NCBI GenBank assembly: GCA_001600455.1
Contig: BCKC01000004.1
Location: forward strand, 496,001-560,000
Direction of reading: 5' to 3'
DNA: 64,000 bases
Origin: Endocalyx cinctus
Lineage: Eukaryota > Ascomycota > Sordariomycetes > Amphisphaeriales > Apiosporaceae
Shown: positions 47,271-59,673 of the stretch, piece after piece
Layout: every line of letters begins with the position of its first letter
Numbering within the stretch: the stretch's first letter is position 1
Translations under genes and position numbers: made by a program
The notes under the pieces: generated by a model
The model's database searches: none
Told to the model about the DNA's origin: nothing
What the model saw: the letters and a program-made list of their open reading frames with translations, nothing else

Positions 47271-49404
47271 TTACAATTTCGACGTCTGCCCTTCCTTCTT
47301 AGCCATCTCCCTCAACGTCTTACGCAGTATTTTGCCCGACGGACTTTTCGGTATGGCGTCCAGAAAGATGACCCCGCCCCGCAGCTGCTTGTAGTGTGCC
47401 AGTCCTTGCTTTTTGAACCACTCGATAATCTGCTCTCCTGTGATTTGTTTCTGGTCCGCGACGACGTATGCGCTACGTATTCGTCGTCAGAAAAACGAAA
47501 AAAGATTAGAGCATAGAGAGAATAATTGTAAATACTCACCGTGGAACTTCCGTGCCTTCCCCAGGAACGCCGATTACGGCGGCGTCGAGAATCTTGGGAT
47601 GGGATAATAGCAGCGCCTCCAATTCGGCCGGCGCTACTTGGTTTCCCTTGTACTTGATGAGTTCCTAGACGGACACCATTCTGTTAGCTTCTCTTCATGA
47701 CTTGTCAACCCAAAAAAAATTGGATGACGCATTCTTTACCTTCTTCCGATCCACGATAAAGAACCAACCATCTTTAAAGACGCCAATATCTCCCGTACAG
47801 AACCATCCGTCCTTGAAAGCTTCCGCGTTCGCCTTCTCGTTATTCCAGTATCCCTTGGTCACGACCGGACTCTTGACCCACAGCTCGCCCGGCTCACCCG
47901 GCTCGACGTCCTTGCCGTCATCGTCGACCATGCGCATGTAACAGCTCGCAACTAGCGACCCGACGGTTCCCGCCGGCGCTTCTTTGCTCGATTCCAGCGG
48001 TACCATAGTGACGCTACCGGTCTTGAGGCGAAACTCAAAGTTAGCACTTTTTCTTTCTCTCTCAATTCTTTTTTCTAGATTGATGGTGAACAAAGAGAAG
48101 AAAAGAAAAAAAAAAAAAACTTTTTTTGTCTTACCGTCTCACTCAACCCCCAAGTCTGTCTCAACCTAGTCGCGCCCTTCCCCAACTTCCTCTGCGCCTC
48201 GCTCTCCAGCTCCTGACCCATCGGGGCCGCGCCCGAGACCGCGTCGTCCCAGTGATCGAACTGGTGCTTGACGGCGGGCGACTTCGCGATGAGGAGGTAG
48301 ATGGGCGGCACGGTGAACATGGAGGTGACCCGGTACTTGTCGGCGTAGCGGCAAAACTCGCCGAAGTCGAACCTGCCCGTCCAGTAGGCGGTCCCGCCCA
48401 TGTACAGGACGTTGACGAGGTAGCTCTGGACGCCGGCGATGTGGGCCGCGGGCAGGTGCGCGAGCGTGCGGTACTCGTACCCGGGCGGGCGGTTGGCGCG
48501 GTTGTACGCCTTCAGCGGCTCCAGCGTCAGCGTGCAGGCGGCCACGCTGTTGCGGTGCGAGAGCCGCATCGCCTTGGGCAGGCCCGTCGTCCCGCTCGAG
48601 AAGAGCAGGCAGACGACGCTCTCGTCGAGCGCCGCCGGGTCCGTGATCGGCGTCCAGGCGAGCGACTGGTTCGACAAGGGCACGAGGGCCCTCGCCCCGC
48701 CGGCCTCGCGGAACTCGACCGTCTCGCGCCCGCCCTCGAACAGGAGCACGTTGCGCTCGGGGATCCCCGCTTTCCGCGCCGCCCGCAGGGCGACGTCCTC
48801 GGTCTCGGGGCGGCAGAGAATCACTTTGGCCGATGTCTGCTTCAGCTGGTACGCGAACTCGTCGGCCGTCGCGGACGGGCTCGTGGACGAGAAGATCCCG
48901 CCCGAGACGATGGCGCCGTAGAAGAGGAGCGGGGTCATGAAGTGGCCCGGCGAGATTACGAACACCACGTCCTGGTTCGGCCCCGATCGCCCCACGCCGA
49001 ACTGATCCCGAAATAGGTGCGCGACCCGTCGCGAGAGCTGTCGAAGCCGTCCCTTGGTTAGGTTGTGAGAGGGTTCGGCCGCATCCGCGTGGATCACCTT
49101 GTCATCCGGCGTGTCGCGGCATATATCCGATTCTGGTATAAAAAATATTTGACGTCATAAGTTTTCTTTTTCTGCCTCATGATTTGGAATGTCTATCGCT
49201 TTTGATTTTGCACACCGCTGTATCTATGTTGCTGATTCTAGAGAGGAACATCGAGAAAAAAACATCAAATGGAACGGAGATAATTGAGTAGGTGTAAAGA
49301 TACTCACCAAATAGTAATGTTACCAAGTCGAGATCAGGTACGTCCAAAACCTGAGCAGGTTTATAAAGGATGCCTTCAGCCGTCCGTTCCACTGTAGACG
49401 CCAT
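47271..49404 (-). CDS. Peroxisomal acyl-CoA synthetase / 4-coumarate-CoA ligase-like enzyme
   Basis: Exons 49404-49308, 49132-48135, 48021-47740, 47664-47540 and 47472-47271 give 567 residues; all junctions keep the frame. Adenylate-forming motifs: P-loop [11 protein letters not shown] (about 205-215), [13 protein letters not shown] rebuilt across intron 2, GWFCTGDIG, and the C-terminal catalytic Lys in [11 protein letters not shown]. The protein ends in Ser-Lys-Leu, a canonical PTS1, so import into peroxisomes is expected. It activates a carboxylic acid as acyl-AMP then acyl-CoA; substrate (aromatic or fatty acid) cannot be read. The start at 49404 follows the family N-terminus; an in-frame ATG at 49485 would add 27 residues. 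An SDR gene converges on it from the left. Confidence 0.94.
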
Positions 49405-50738
49405 CGTGCTCCACTGATTTAGATCTCGTCCTCGCTCACGATGCAGGTTGTATTTGAGAAGTAGTGAAAGATTTCGCCTAAACAATCAGTATGGCATACT
49501 CTATTATTTATTCCTCTTTCTTGACAACAGTCTTCAAGTCGAAGGATTCAAACACAATGTCAAACTTTATATATATAATATTGCCAGTCGACCTGCAAAA
49601 ATGTCTTATTATTGTACAAGTTAAATCGGCAAGATCATCATACAGCCAACCAACACCCCCCTGTCGATTTTCGTGTATACTAGGATACATCTTTCTTCCC
49701 TTTTTCTCCCCGCATTTCTCCTGGTCAAAATAGTGTAGTAAGGGAAAACCACACCTCGGCCGGCTTTGACGTATCCTTACCAATTCTTTACCCCAGGATT
49801 GAGGTGGACAACAGCTTTCATGTCACTAGCCGAGGCCATTCCCTATTATCTATTACTGTGGACTTACACTTACATTACGTGATGACGTTGTCCCGAGGTC
49901 CCTTCTTTTTTTGATGAAATATCTTTTTTTAAGAGCGTCAAGTATTTCATTCACGTTTATTTATATCCTAAAACATGAACTTATCTTTTTCCATCATTAA
50001 GTTTCAAGTACAATAATATTCATTCGATAATTCAACAAAACATCAATTTGAAAGCTAACGTTGGAGAGCTGTATGGATACATTCTACTAATCCCTGCTTG
50101 CTGACGTTTAAAACAACAAATGAGGCAGTCTATTTCTAATAGTATCACATACGGATCGTGTTTACTCGTTTTTTTCATATTTAATATATTGAATCCGAAG
50201 TCTTCGGTGTACACAGTATATTCATTTCTTCATAAATTGGTAAGAGTAATAGGATATAATGGCAGAGGACCGTAAATTGAAGGAATGAATTCCCCGGCGT
50301 GTATTAATCTCAACACCATGCACCCCCGCGGTCATTGTTCGGATTTATTTTACGCTCATCTAGTATCTCAGCATCCTAAATAGTTTCCAATACTTGTACA
50401 TTGACCGTCATCGAAACATGAAACAGGATAGGGAGGAGATAGACACTTATCTACCTAACTCATTTACCTGCTCTAGGGACTTTTACACAGTCGCCATGGC
50501 CGTTAATATAGAGATGCATGTGTGAAATGAATGACGTTTTGTATATATTGGCTCAAAAATGCCTTTACGACGTCATCGCTGGTTGCGCCGGTGAAGATAC
50601 ACTCGAAAGGGTTACTGCAACCGCAGAAACACGCAGATAAGTGAACAGCCCGGTCATAATACAGATCCAGCTCGGAAGTATCTGATGTTTCATCATTGCC
50701 GATATGTTCAAGACGCACTTGCTACTATTCGATATGTA
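49405..50738. other. Intergenic region
   Basis: About 1.3 kb of AT-rich DNA between two minus-strand genes, with overlapping short frames on both strands but no supported gene. Confidence 0.5.
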
Positions 50739-52645
50739 TCAAACGGTGCCGGCGACAGGATTGGCTGTGGTGACTCTCGCTGTCCCTCGAAGCCTTCCCG
50801 TCGTACTTTCTATCTTTGCAGTCCTTGAACCAAATTGAATCTAGTTATGTGTGTCAGCAAATCTGCAAGTCAGCATGGAGAAAGGAAAAAAAGTGGTCCT
50901 TACTGCTTTCTTTTTCTGCCTAGCAGCTGTAGGGAGACCCAGCTGATCTGCTAGTAGGCGAAGTACGCGCTTCGCTGGATCAATGACAGCGGGGTGGAAC
51001 TGGTTTTGAAAATCGCATTTCTCCCACACTGGACTTTGAATTGAGAACTTAATGAAATCTTCGTCCAAAAATGGAAACCTAATTTCTTTGCCCCAATGAG
51101 CCATGATTCGGTCGTCTCGACCTAGATTACGTTGGCCAATTCGGCCGATGTCCAGTTTCAGCTCGTCAATGAGACTAGGGTACCCTCCCCGTTTAAACGT
51201 TACCTCATGTCTAGCGTAGCCACCGAAGAGTTCGTCGGCGCCGAGACCTGAAAGTAATACACGAGCGGGAGTTGTAGCCGTGGGGGGAGCTGCCTTCCAC
51301 TCGGCATCATCGGTATAGCAATCACCTATTCCTCGCGAGGCAAAGTACAGCGCGAACGCAATAGAGAGATCCATTTCGGTATTGTGGGGATAGATAAGAG
51401 ACAAGACTTTCGGCTTGTGAGCCATCGTCTCTGAAAACGGAACGTTCACCTACCTCGAAGTTAGCCCCTGGTACGTATGAGACTTTGAACGACTTCCAAT
51501 TCGTAGCGTACGGTAATAAAGCGCCAGTATCGATCGGGACAACAAGCCTTGAGCTCGGCAAATGATTTACGCCCCGTAATCCTGTCTGGGCAATTTTCAT
51601 ATAAATCGGCCCCACGTACATGTGGCGCGCTCTGTTCTATTGAGACCTGGCGGGGATTCTCGAAAGCGACATTTATTAAGTCCACTCCTTGGTAGGAAGG
51701 AAGTATTTCGTGTGCTAATCTCGCGAGCAAGGTGCAGTCTAAGCCTCCAGAGAATAAGACGGCAATGCGGATATCGAATTCAGGATCAGCATTTGGTGGT
51801 TCGGGTACATTCAGTACTCGCATTTTCATAGAGGCCAAAAGAAGACTATGCAGGAGGTTTATGGATATATTGTCGAAGTCCAACTTATGTTCTGTTGGGG
51901 GAACTTGCATGTTAAAGTCGGCAATGCTGGAGACCTGCGACTATTAGTCAAAGCGTGCGTCGTAATAATTTGATTGAAAACTGACCATATTGGGACTTGA
52001 GGAGATTTTCCAAGGGTGTTTAGTTATGCGAGAATCTAGGCGATGGGATTCTAGAGATGAATCTGGAATATTGAGATCTAGAGAAAATAGACCATCGGCT
52101 TCTACTTCGCTCCACCCATTAGGAGGAGCGTCAGCAAGACTTGACCACGTAATAGAGCTACCGTCATCAGCAAATTTCAGTAAAAGGGATCGACGACCAA
52201 GTCGATCACGACTAAAGTAAAGGGATTTAATATGGGCATCAAAATAAATAACTGCGAAGGGGCCTTGAATACTTCGTAGAGTCTCTACAATGTGTTCGTG
52301 ACGCGCTTCTAGCGAAGATAACTGAGCACTGCCCAGCTTAGTCAGGATGAGTTCTCCATCATTCCCACTAATTTCTTCGGTGCCAATTTTCCAAGCTTCA
52401 CCATTCCAACAGAGAACAGATCCTGCGGAGTTTTCAAGAGGCTGCTTGGCTATATGATCTCCTCGAAGGGCGAGAACGGTGGAAGTGAACTCAATATGAA
52501 TTTGCGCCTGCGGTTCTTTCCCAATTTGTAGTGTACGACGAGCCTGACCAAAGTGATCGGGACCTCGATTTTCTAAAGATTGTTTCAGTTCGGTAGAAAT
52601 ACCTACTGGATTGAATGCAGACACGGTAATATGAATTCCGCACAT
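50739..52645 (-). CDS. Asparagine synthetase domain-containing protein (ASNSD1-like)
   Basis: Exons 52645-51986, 51934-51512, 51449-50904 and 50840-50739 give 576 residues. After Met, Cys2 is the nucleophile of a class II (Ntn) glutaminase domain (MCGIHITVSAF; RGPDHFG). The second half is an asparagine-synthase fold with the ATP-pyrophosphatase loop LFSGGLDCTLLA. NVPFSETMAHKP and IYPHNTEMDLSIAFALYFA across intron 2 are typical, and LLSGLGADELFGGYARH follows. The tail ARQKKKA-IQFGSRTAKIES, rebuilt across intron 3, marks the ASNSD1/YML096W group rather than the main asparagine synthetase. That group's physiological role is unclear. Introns are very short (51, 62 and 63 nt). Confidence 0.92.
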
Positions 52646-53181
52646 TTTTCAAGTACATCAGAGAATCAGATGCAATTGTGAAGGGAGAGGAGAGATCACA
52701 ATTAAAAAGGAAAGAAAAGACACAATGACTTCGAGGTGGAAACGCGACAATTTAGAAGAAGAAATTGGTCCGTGCGTTAGGTACGTGAATACAGTGGGAT
52801 TTCAGAGACACTTTAGCACTGTAACCTTTCAGTGGATGTCTTACACGTAGGCTAAACCTCGATAAAGAAAAGTTGACGAGCTATCTGGCGGTCTGACAGT
52901 CTTGCAGGCAGTCTGGCAATCATTTGGTTGCTATTCTACAACATGTCCTGTTACGTACACCTACCAAAAAACAGCTGGTGAAGCAGCTGGGTACTAAAAG
53001 CGGTAACACGAGCCCTACGTCATTAAGTCACAAAAAGGAAAAAGGAAAAAAGAAGAAGAGACAGTGTGAAAACGAGCAATATTAATAGAATAAATATGAC
53101 TTTGAGTGTATTTTGATCAAATTATTAAGATTGAGATGGAAGGAAANAAAAAAAAAAAAAAAAAAAAGAATCACACAATCG
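52646..53181. other. Intergenic region with poly-A run and one ambiguous base
   Basis: About 540 bp upstream of the ASNSD1-like gene. At 53142-53167 is an A-run interrupted by an N at 53147; read on the minus strand this T-run serves as the Pol III terminator of the adjacent tRNA. Confidence 0.6.
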
Positions 53182-53253
53182 TAGCTTCTTCTGGTTTCGA
53201 TCCAGAGACCTCCGGGTTATGAGCCCGGCGCGCTTCCCCTGCGCCAAGAAGCT
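53182..53253 (-). tRNA. tRNA-iMet: Initiator tRNA-Met (CAU)
   Basis: The minus strand folds as a 72-nt cloverleaf with anticodon CAT. The acceptor stem AGCTTCT/AGAAGCT is perfect and begins with the A1-U72 pair, diagnostic of eukaryotic initiator tRNA. The anticodon stem has three G-C pairs next to the loop (GGG-CTCATAA-CCC), and the T-loop has the initiator-type GATCGAAA. There is no intron. A long T-run follows the 3' end as a Pol III terminator. Confidence 0.93.
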
Positions 53254-53838
53254 TTTCAAGACGACCTTGTTGATTTGTTGAAAGCACTAGTGCTATGTTT
53301 ACCTATATCACATAAATGCTTACTATCCCCACAGTTATTTTAGTGGCCTAACTACTTTGCGCACGTACCACTCTGGAGATACTTATAAATACATAAATAA
53401 ATCTTCAGCCCCTAATATCCATAAATGGTGATGCGTTTGAAGGAATAGTAATTAATTAACTACTACACTCCCTGACTCCCTCCAAATGGTAAATTCTACA
53501 AAGAAACTTCATCCAGAATTTCAGTGAACTAATTGTATGTGCTAATACTAAGTTTTCCAAGTAAAACTGTAAATGATCCGAAATGAAGAGATCTCTGATA
53601 ATATTCAATGGCTTTAGCGCTGGTGAATCGATAATCCCGGCGAGGAGTTCTCGAGGCATCTAGATGCGCCAGTCGACAACCTGAGTCACGAGCACGGAGA
53701 ATGAAAGCGTAAATTCTCGACTGTCAGGTATAATTTGAAATCAGTACCAGAATATCCTATTCTTAGAAACATATTATTATAAGGTGCAGTTTACACGCAA
53801 GGCAACGTCCCTCCTCTATTCCAAGCCCGGCCGTAATG
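53254..53838. other. Intergenic region
   Basis: About 580 bp with no supported gene; short open frames lack motifs. Confidence 0.45.
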
Positions 53839-54260
53839 TTTCAGTATTGGTGACTTCAGCGTTACTTAAATATCCACCAGGCCTTAAGAGCTTTCTCACT
53901 TCTCTGGCTGTCACATCTGAAAGTTACTCTTGCCCACCATAGTCAAGGGCTCAGTCTTTCGCCGTTTTCTTCGGCGCTACTAGTGGTATAGGTGAGACGT
54001 CTCTCAGGCAATTTGTTAGATGTACCACGCAGCCACGTATCTATTTCTCTGGCCGCAAGCAAAAACCTGGCGATCGTATTCTGAAAGACTTAAGAGCGCT
54101 TAATCCTCGAGGCGAGTATCATTTTATCCAATGCGACGCTAGTATTCTTAAAAATATCGATCAAGCGTGCCAGGATATTAGAGATAAAGAGACGGTTATA
54201 AATTTGCTATTTATTACATCCGTACCTTCCATTCGTTTCATATTTATGATAATTATACTT
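53839..54260 (+). pseudogene. SDR oxidoreductase relic
   Basis: Recognisable SDR sequence runs from a degenerate start (VSVLVTSALLKYPPGLK, out of frame with the nearby ATG) to AVFFGATSGIGETSLRQF. After that come YFSGRKQKPGDRI, HFIQCDASILKNIDQ and CQDIRDKETVINLLF. These match the N-terminal half of fungal SDRs of the GGTSGIGEAT type. Between PPGLK and AVFF is an intron-like gap. After NLLF the sequence turns into unrelated hydrophobic reading and no catalytic YxxxK is found. I read it as a truncated, decayed gene, immediately followed by a decayed P450. Confidence 0.65.
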
Positions 54261-54289
54261 AATCATGATCATGTTCCTTGTCAACAGCT

Positions 54290-55464
54290 TGGCTTATTGA
54301 GCCTCTGCATAGCGTATGCCTTACGGCGTACGCGAAGGAAATGCCGCCGTTTCCAGGTAAGTTCTATTTGTCGGGATTTTCCACCAAAGTTTGACACCAT
54401 CTGCCCAGAGTCGAATCATTACATCCATACCCTCTCATTGTAAAAATATTCGCCAGCATGTCGGCCTGCGTTGTTGTCGGGCCTGAGTTAGGCGGGATGT
54501 AATCTGAAAGGCAAAGTTTATCGATGGCATATGTGAAAGTTGCTTTGAGTGCACCTGGCAAGGTAAGATCGAAATATCCGCCGTGGCTGTAATTTCTTTT
54601 ATCTCGCTACGTCAATGACGGAGTAAAAACTAGGTGGAGGTGCAGGTACCGTGCTTGAGAACTCCTTGCCCCCGTATTACAGGCTCGCATCGATACAACG
54701 GAGGCGTTCAATTCAACAAAGCAAGGCAAGAGATTAGATCGAAAGCCCAGAGGACCGAGAAAGTACAAGGATGGCGTGCAATAGCTTTACGACGCGTATG
54801 CTGCCAGAGGTAAGAAGCTGGCTTCGGATCAGCTGGCGCAGGACCTTTTCGTAATTATGACGGCTTCGATCCATAGTATATCTGCAGCAGGGCTCGGCAT
54901 TTTGTTCGATATGTTAGAGTACGCGGACGATCTCTATGAAATCCGAGAAGAAATTGTACGCGTACAGTCAGCAAATCCAATATGGGCACGGCAAGCGCTA
55001 GGAGAATTGCGACTGCTGGATAGCTTCATGCGGGAAAGCGCTGAAGAGACCTAACTCAAGTAGATACTGCGGTCCAGCGAGTAACAACCTCGACTTGGAC
55101 TTTCGAGGACGGGCTTACCATACCAGCTGGTACTACACTTGCATTCCCCAGCTACCATCGGAATCTTGACTCCGAAGTCAATCTAGATGTAACAACCTTC
55201 GATGCCAAACGCCACCTGCGGAAGCGACAAGTGAATGGCGACACACACAAGTTCCATTTCGCCTCAGTATCATATGACACACTCAACTGGGGTGCCGGTC
55301 GCCACGCTTGCCCGGGTCGCTTCTTTGCCCAGGAGACTCTACAGTTAATGCTCACTCATCTATTAACAAAGTATGAATTCAAGCATACCGAAGAGAATGA
55401 AAAAGATCTACGATACTTGCCCGACAATCTTTTCATAGTTCCCAACCCAACTATTCCTATCTAG
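54290..55464 (+). pseudogene. Cytochrome P450 relic
   Basis: A fungal P450 can be followed in pieces: PLIVKIFASMSACVVVGPEL (about 54430-54490), then a stop; KYKDGVQ then a stop; then KKLASDQLAQDLFVIMTASI...LGILFDMLEY. The K-helix-preceding RLLDSFMRES frameshifts into DLTQVDTAVQRV near 55045-55060. The C-terminus is clean: FEDGLTIPAGTTLAFPSYH, then haem-binding NWGAGRHACPGRFFA with the Cys ligand, and PDNLFIVPNP before the stop. At least two in-frame stops and one frameshift make it non-functional. The type resembles ent-kaurene-oxidase-like P450s of secondary metabolism. Confidence 0.8.
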
Positions 55465-57034
55465 TTCAGAGAGAAGAAACATATTTGAATATATGACCTT
55501 ATACTGGGTAGCTTCCCCCACATATCGGAGACCGCTAGCCAAAATTTACTTATCAAGGTGTGATAAGGGGACCTAATAAAATGTATAGCTTGAGATAAAA
55601 GATTTACGGTCGGCAGAGAATGGATACAAAGTTGCGGTTTACACTGCTCTTTGGATAGTAAGAGTATTATATGAGAAATGATAATTGTGGGATTTTACTC
55701 TGGACTTATCAGTATGAAACCATTATAATATAAGTACCTCAACATGGACCACCTAGTCCACATTCTAGTTGTTACCTTGTATAGCTTTGTCCTGATGGTG
55801 GTGGCGTTCGCCGTTACGAGAGATGTATGCCCACTGTTAGACGTCCGTCATTCAGCCATGGTGTCTCGAGATAAAAATTATATAATTATACCTTTATTTC
55901 TGAAAGTAGGATATATAACGATAGGCACCCATTGTTGAATGCTCATCGTAGGATATCCACTTAATTCGTTAGCAAACGAGTAATCCGGATTCAGTGGTTT
56001 TCCAGAGCATAATTATTTGAGCAGTAATATCTAAGCAGTGCCTGGGTGAAGTGGCGATGTAAGTATTGGGCAGCTAAAACAGGCTAGGTGAGGGCAGCTT
56101 TCGGATGTGACAGCAAATTAATTCATAAGTACGAGAAGGATGACTTGTCTGATTTTAGCGGGTGACTTCTATTACGTCTTAATATAATGAGTAATGTACT
56201 TCATAGATATAATAATACCATTATTTATTATTCCTCCAGATTGTCAAAGCCGCATGTTTATTTCTTTCCTCCAACATCCGGACGGCAAGATACTCAACAC
56301 CTCTCAGTTTTCATCGGAGCCTTCCCCCTTATTAACAAGAACATCGAAAAAGACATTCACTATCCATTTCCCAATAATCAAGGACTTTTATATCGACATA
56401 TCTTTTCGATACTACTATAGCCACGACTGGATTATGAAAGAGCAAGAGCGGTAACTTTTAAGGTTGATTGCTAGAAGTGAGTACGCCTATCTACTAATTA
56501 ATACCTGAAGGACTGAACCCATACAACCAACCATTACTACTATTTGACTACCCTGAAGTAACTTCTCATATAAATTGAGACTCATCTTTTATTTTCCAGA
56601 TTTTACAGATGTTACTCACATGAGTAATTATTTAATCATAGCAATTACGATCAACTTCTGTAGTAACAGATTTGATTACTTCAAGAAGGTACGAAAACAT
56701 TTAAAAAGTTGATTTCCTGCACGCATAAATTTCGCTATTTCCTATTTGACTCACGTATTTCAGCCTTAACAAAAATACACATACTTACTTTTTCTTAATG
56801 CACCCTATCCCAATATTATCACTCTATGGTACTTCACAATCGCAGTATCACGTATCGCACATCACACATCACACACTTCTTCAAACGCATCAAGATTCGT
56901 TCTATTCTTAAAGAGGTAAATGAATCAGATCATCCTTCATTGATAGACTTACTGATTGACGATAAAAATAGCCAGCATCAACATATTACATATTACATCA
57001 TCATATTCACTCATCTTCCTAATCTACCACCACT
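55465..57034. other. AT-rich intergenic stretch
   Basis: About 1.6 kb with no supported gene. The frames at 55744-55938 and 56187-56454 are short, AT-rich and motif-free. The last 150 bp (TCACACATCACACAC-like, CT-rich) are probably the leader of the next gene. Confidence 0.5.
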
Positions 57035-57714
57035 ATGTCTTCGACAAAGTCGCAAGTCGAGTTCACGCCACGTGAGACCGAACTCATCGTCGCTGCGTTC
57101 TTGAGTCTCAAGGCTAAACCTGAGGTACGTTTCCTCCTTTATATTCACTGTCTCGCGCTAGAGCAAAGCCTATTTCTCCATCCCTCTCTCTTTTTTTATT
57201 TATTTACTTTTATTTATTTATTTATTAGGTACATGCTAACATACACCCTTCTACTTTCACCTACTATCTATAGCTAGACTACGATACTTTCGCGGCCAAA
57301 GCCGGACTGAAGAACAAGTGCACCGCGCAAGTGACCTGGGGAAATCTTCGTCGCAAGTACTTCTCCGAAGCGCCGACCAACGCTACCGGCGCCGGCAATG
57401 GTAACACCAAGCAGGCCAAGGCGGCCCCCAAGGCGAAGCAAGGACAGAAGCGTTCTCGAGGTAATAACAACTCATCTCCCCAGCAGCACGCTAAGAAAAG
57501 CGTCAAGGTCGAGAACGACCACGGTATCCAGTACGGTAAGGGTGACTCTAACAGTATGACCGGCGACGACGAGAAGAAGAAGACTGCGACCAAGGTCGAC
57601 GACGAAGAGGAAGAGGACCACCAAGAATTCGACCGAAAGTTCATGAAGATGATGAAGGGTGAGACGGACGAGGATGACGACAACTTCCAGCTTAGCGACT
57701 GGGTTGTGCAGTGA
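57035..57714 (+). CDS. Small basic/acidic protein, probably nuclear
   Basis: Exons 57035-57124 and 57274-57714 give 176 residues, with a phase-0 intron (GTACGT...TATAG). Residues about 10-55 (TPRETELIVAAFLSLKAKPE, LDYDTFAAKAGL, VTWGNLRRKY) form a compact helical unit seen at the N-terminus of many small fungal proteins, resembling a DNA-binding-type helix bundle. After it come a Lys/Ala/Gln-rich basic tract with a possible nuclear signal (KQGQKRSRG), and an acidic C-terminus (DDEEEEDHQE, DEDDDN). Function unknown; chromatin or nucleic-acid association is only an inference from composition. Confidence 0.82.
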
Positions 57715-58878
57715 GTCTCTCTCCCTAAGGATTCCGCTTGTCGAGGCGTTCGCGACGTATCCTACTTTTTACCTATGTCATTTGGCATTTCATCTGCGTT
57801 TTTCATTCACGTTACCAGTATATGGAAATTTCCAAGGGGAAGGAAAGGGTGGTATTGCGGTTTGATCTCATTGTGGTTTTAATGACTCGCCTTTGCATCA
57901 TCTCATAATAGCATCTCATCGTGTACCACATTCATGATCACGAGTTGTAAAATAGTGGATTTATGCTTTGCGCTTTTAGCCAACCGGAGATAATTCATTT
58001 TCTCTGCTTATATATTTGCATAGCAGGATGCTGCATTTCAAACCACTCAACTCAGTACGAACTCGTAGAGTGTACCATGACACTTGGTGTCCTTTCCCTG
58101 TCGGAAGCCTCAAGTAAATTTCAGTCCATTTGGTGATTTGCAATCAGATAACTATATAAATATCTGAATCACTTTGCCTGTATCATAGTATGTCCTTATA
58201 ACTTTCTTTGTTTGTCGCGATGCTTATCCGAGATAGTATTTATCGTTAACACGTCAACTCAAAATATCTTAGACTTGGCCATGCAAGGTTAATAATTAAT
58301 TAAACCGGATCTGATAATATGTTAAGATATACCCATCTATACAGCGGCCTCTCTCAAACTTCCTCGGGTTGCCACTTTCAATATTGAGTAACCTTCATAC
58401 CATATTGCGAAGTAAGACTTGATTATATAATGCTGGCCAGACAAATGGACTTAAAATGTCGATTAATAATGGGATGTATCGGCCTTATTATCACGTCTCG
58501 TCAGAAAATCATTAATTATCTTCTGACATTCTGTACAACTAACAGATTCTGCACCTCTTAAATCCGACAGGTGCACCCTTCAGCTCAGGCTCGCACGCAT
58601 GCATTGAGTTTCCATATATCAAAGTAATTATGGCTCATATTAATCAGTCTAGCCACAAGTAATTTAGAATACTGGACGGAAATTACGAAATTATCTCGAA
58701 TTCTTTTGAAAAATATTGCACATGACGGATAAGTAAGTACGGTGAAGTTATCGCATATAGAAAACTTTAAGGGGTTAATTGTAGCGAAGATGAGCATTGA
58801 GTCCATGATACATCGTTGAGCGTCCATCATAGAAAGAAGTCGGCAGGTATCTAGAAATAAATAGAGTATAGGCTCGTT
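57715..58878. other. AT-rich intergenic stretch
   Basis: About 1.2 kb without a supported gene. Confidence 0.5.
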
Positions 58879-59272
58879 CTAATGAAGTTCCGTGACCCTC
58901 CCGGGCAGCGTGGTGCTATCCTCCCCCGGACTTGAAACACCTTCCGAGGACACCTCGGCTTGTCCCTCTGGCAATTGGCCATTTCCGGTTTCAAGGTCAT
59001 TTCTAGAGGCCTTCATATGTATTTGTGTCGTGTTAGTTTTATGTTTTCTCGTGCATACTGGAGTAGAGTACAGCAGAAAGTGGAAATGGTGGAAAGGGAA
59101 GAGGGGCATAATGATTATTAAGGATAAAATGAGTAGTAGGCCAAAAGAGATTTTCCGACCGCACCTGAGTTCGGCGATGTGTCATTTTGAGTAAGTGATA
59201 TGTTGCGGGTGGAATTGCGAGAATGACAGCGAAGATTGGTATGATTGACGTCGATGTGAGCTCCATGCCCAT
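58879..59272 (-). CDS. Possible small single-pass membrane protein
   Basis: The minus-strand frame begins MGMELTSTSIIPIFAVILAI, a probable membrane segment followed by basic residues (THRRTQVR). A second frame (about 59040-58879) carries a polar, Glu/Ser/Gly-rich tail (LETGNGQLPEG, stop at 58879). They could be joined by an intron of about 100-170 nt inside 59165-59000, for example giving RRTQVRKHKTNTT, but no strong splice donor fixes the junction. Small fungal proteins with this layout (short membrane start, long polar tail) are common and of unknown role. Exon structure is uncertain. Confidence 0.4.
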
Positions 59273-59514
59273 TGTGTTCTTCGTGAAAGACTTAAGTCAA
59301 TATTAATGACAAGGTAGTTAACTTATGTGCAAGTAAAGTAGAGGTCTTTGCCGTTCAGCGTAGGTATAGATTCTCAACGTTTTTTCTGGTGTCTTATGTA
59401 TAAGTTTTCAGCTCATGGTTCTATTGTGATATATGGGTGAACGATGGTCCAGAGGTTATATAGAAGGACGACTGTGATTTTGTGTAAAACTTCCTTAAGC
59501 CTCCTATCCATGAA

Positions 59515-59530
59515 TCCCACTTTTTCTGGC
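59515..59530 (+). repeat. CCCACTTTTTCTGG box, copy 1
   Basis: TCCCACTTTTTCTGGC, matching the other two boxes over 14 bp, same orientation, with one C fewer. Confidence 0.7.
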
Positions 59531-59673
59531 AAGAACCAGACCAAGTACATAGCGCCACTAATATGCGAATCTCTTGATATGTGCCGCAACCTATTAATGA
59601 ACGGTTGACGTAGTCAGTGAATCAGGAACCTAGAAAAGGGCACTCCACAGCCCTCTCTACCTCTCTACAGAGG

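Noticed and set aside
48126..49016. 296-codon plus-strand frame
   Set aside because: It is antisense to the acyl-CoA synthetase exon 2; Arg/Ala/Gly-rich composition comes from the GC-rich opposite strand.
54364..54561. 65-codon minus-strand frame
   Set aside because: The plus strand here reads as P450 sequence (VVVGPEL), so the minus frame is a shadow.
55744..55938. 64-codon frame with a hydrophobic N-terminus
   Set aside because: Could mimic a signal anchor, but it is short, AT-rich and has no second exon or motif.
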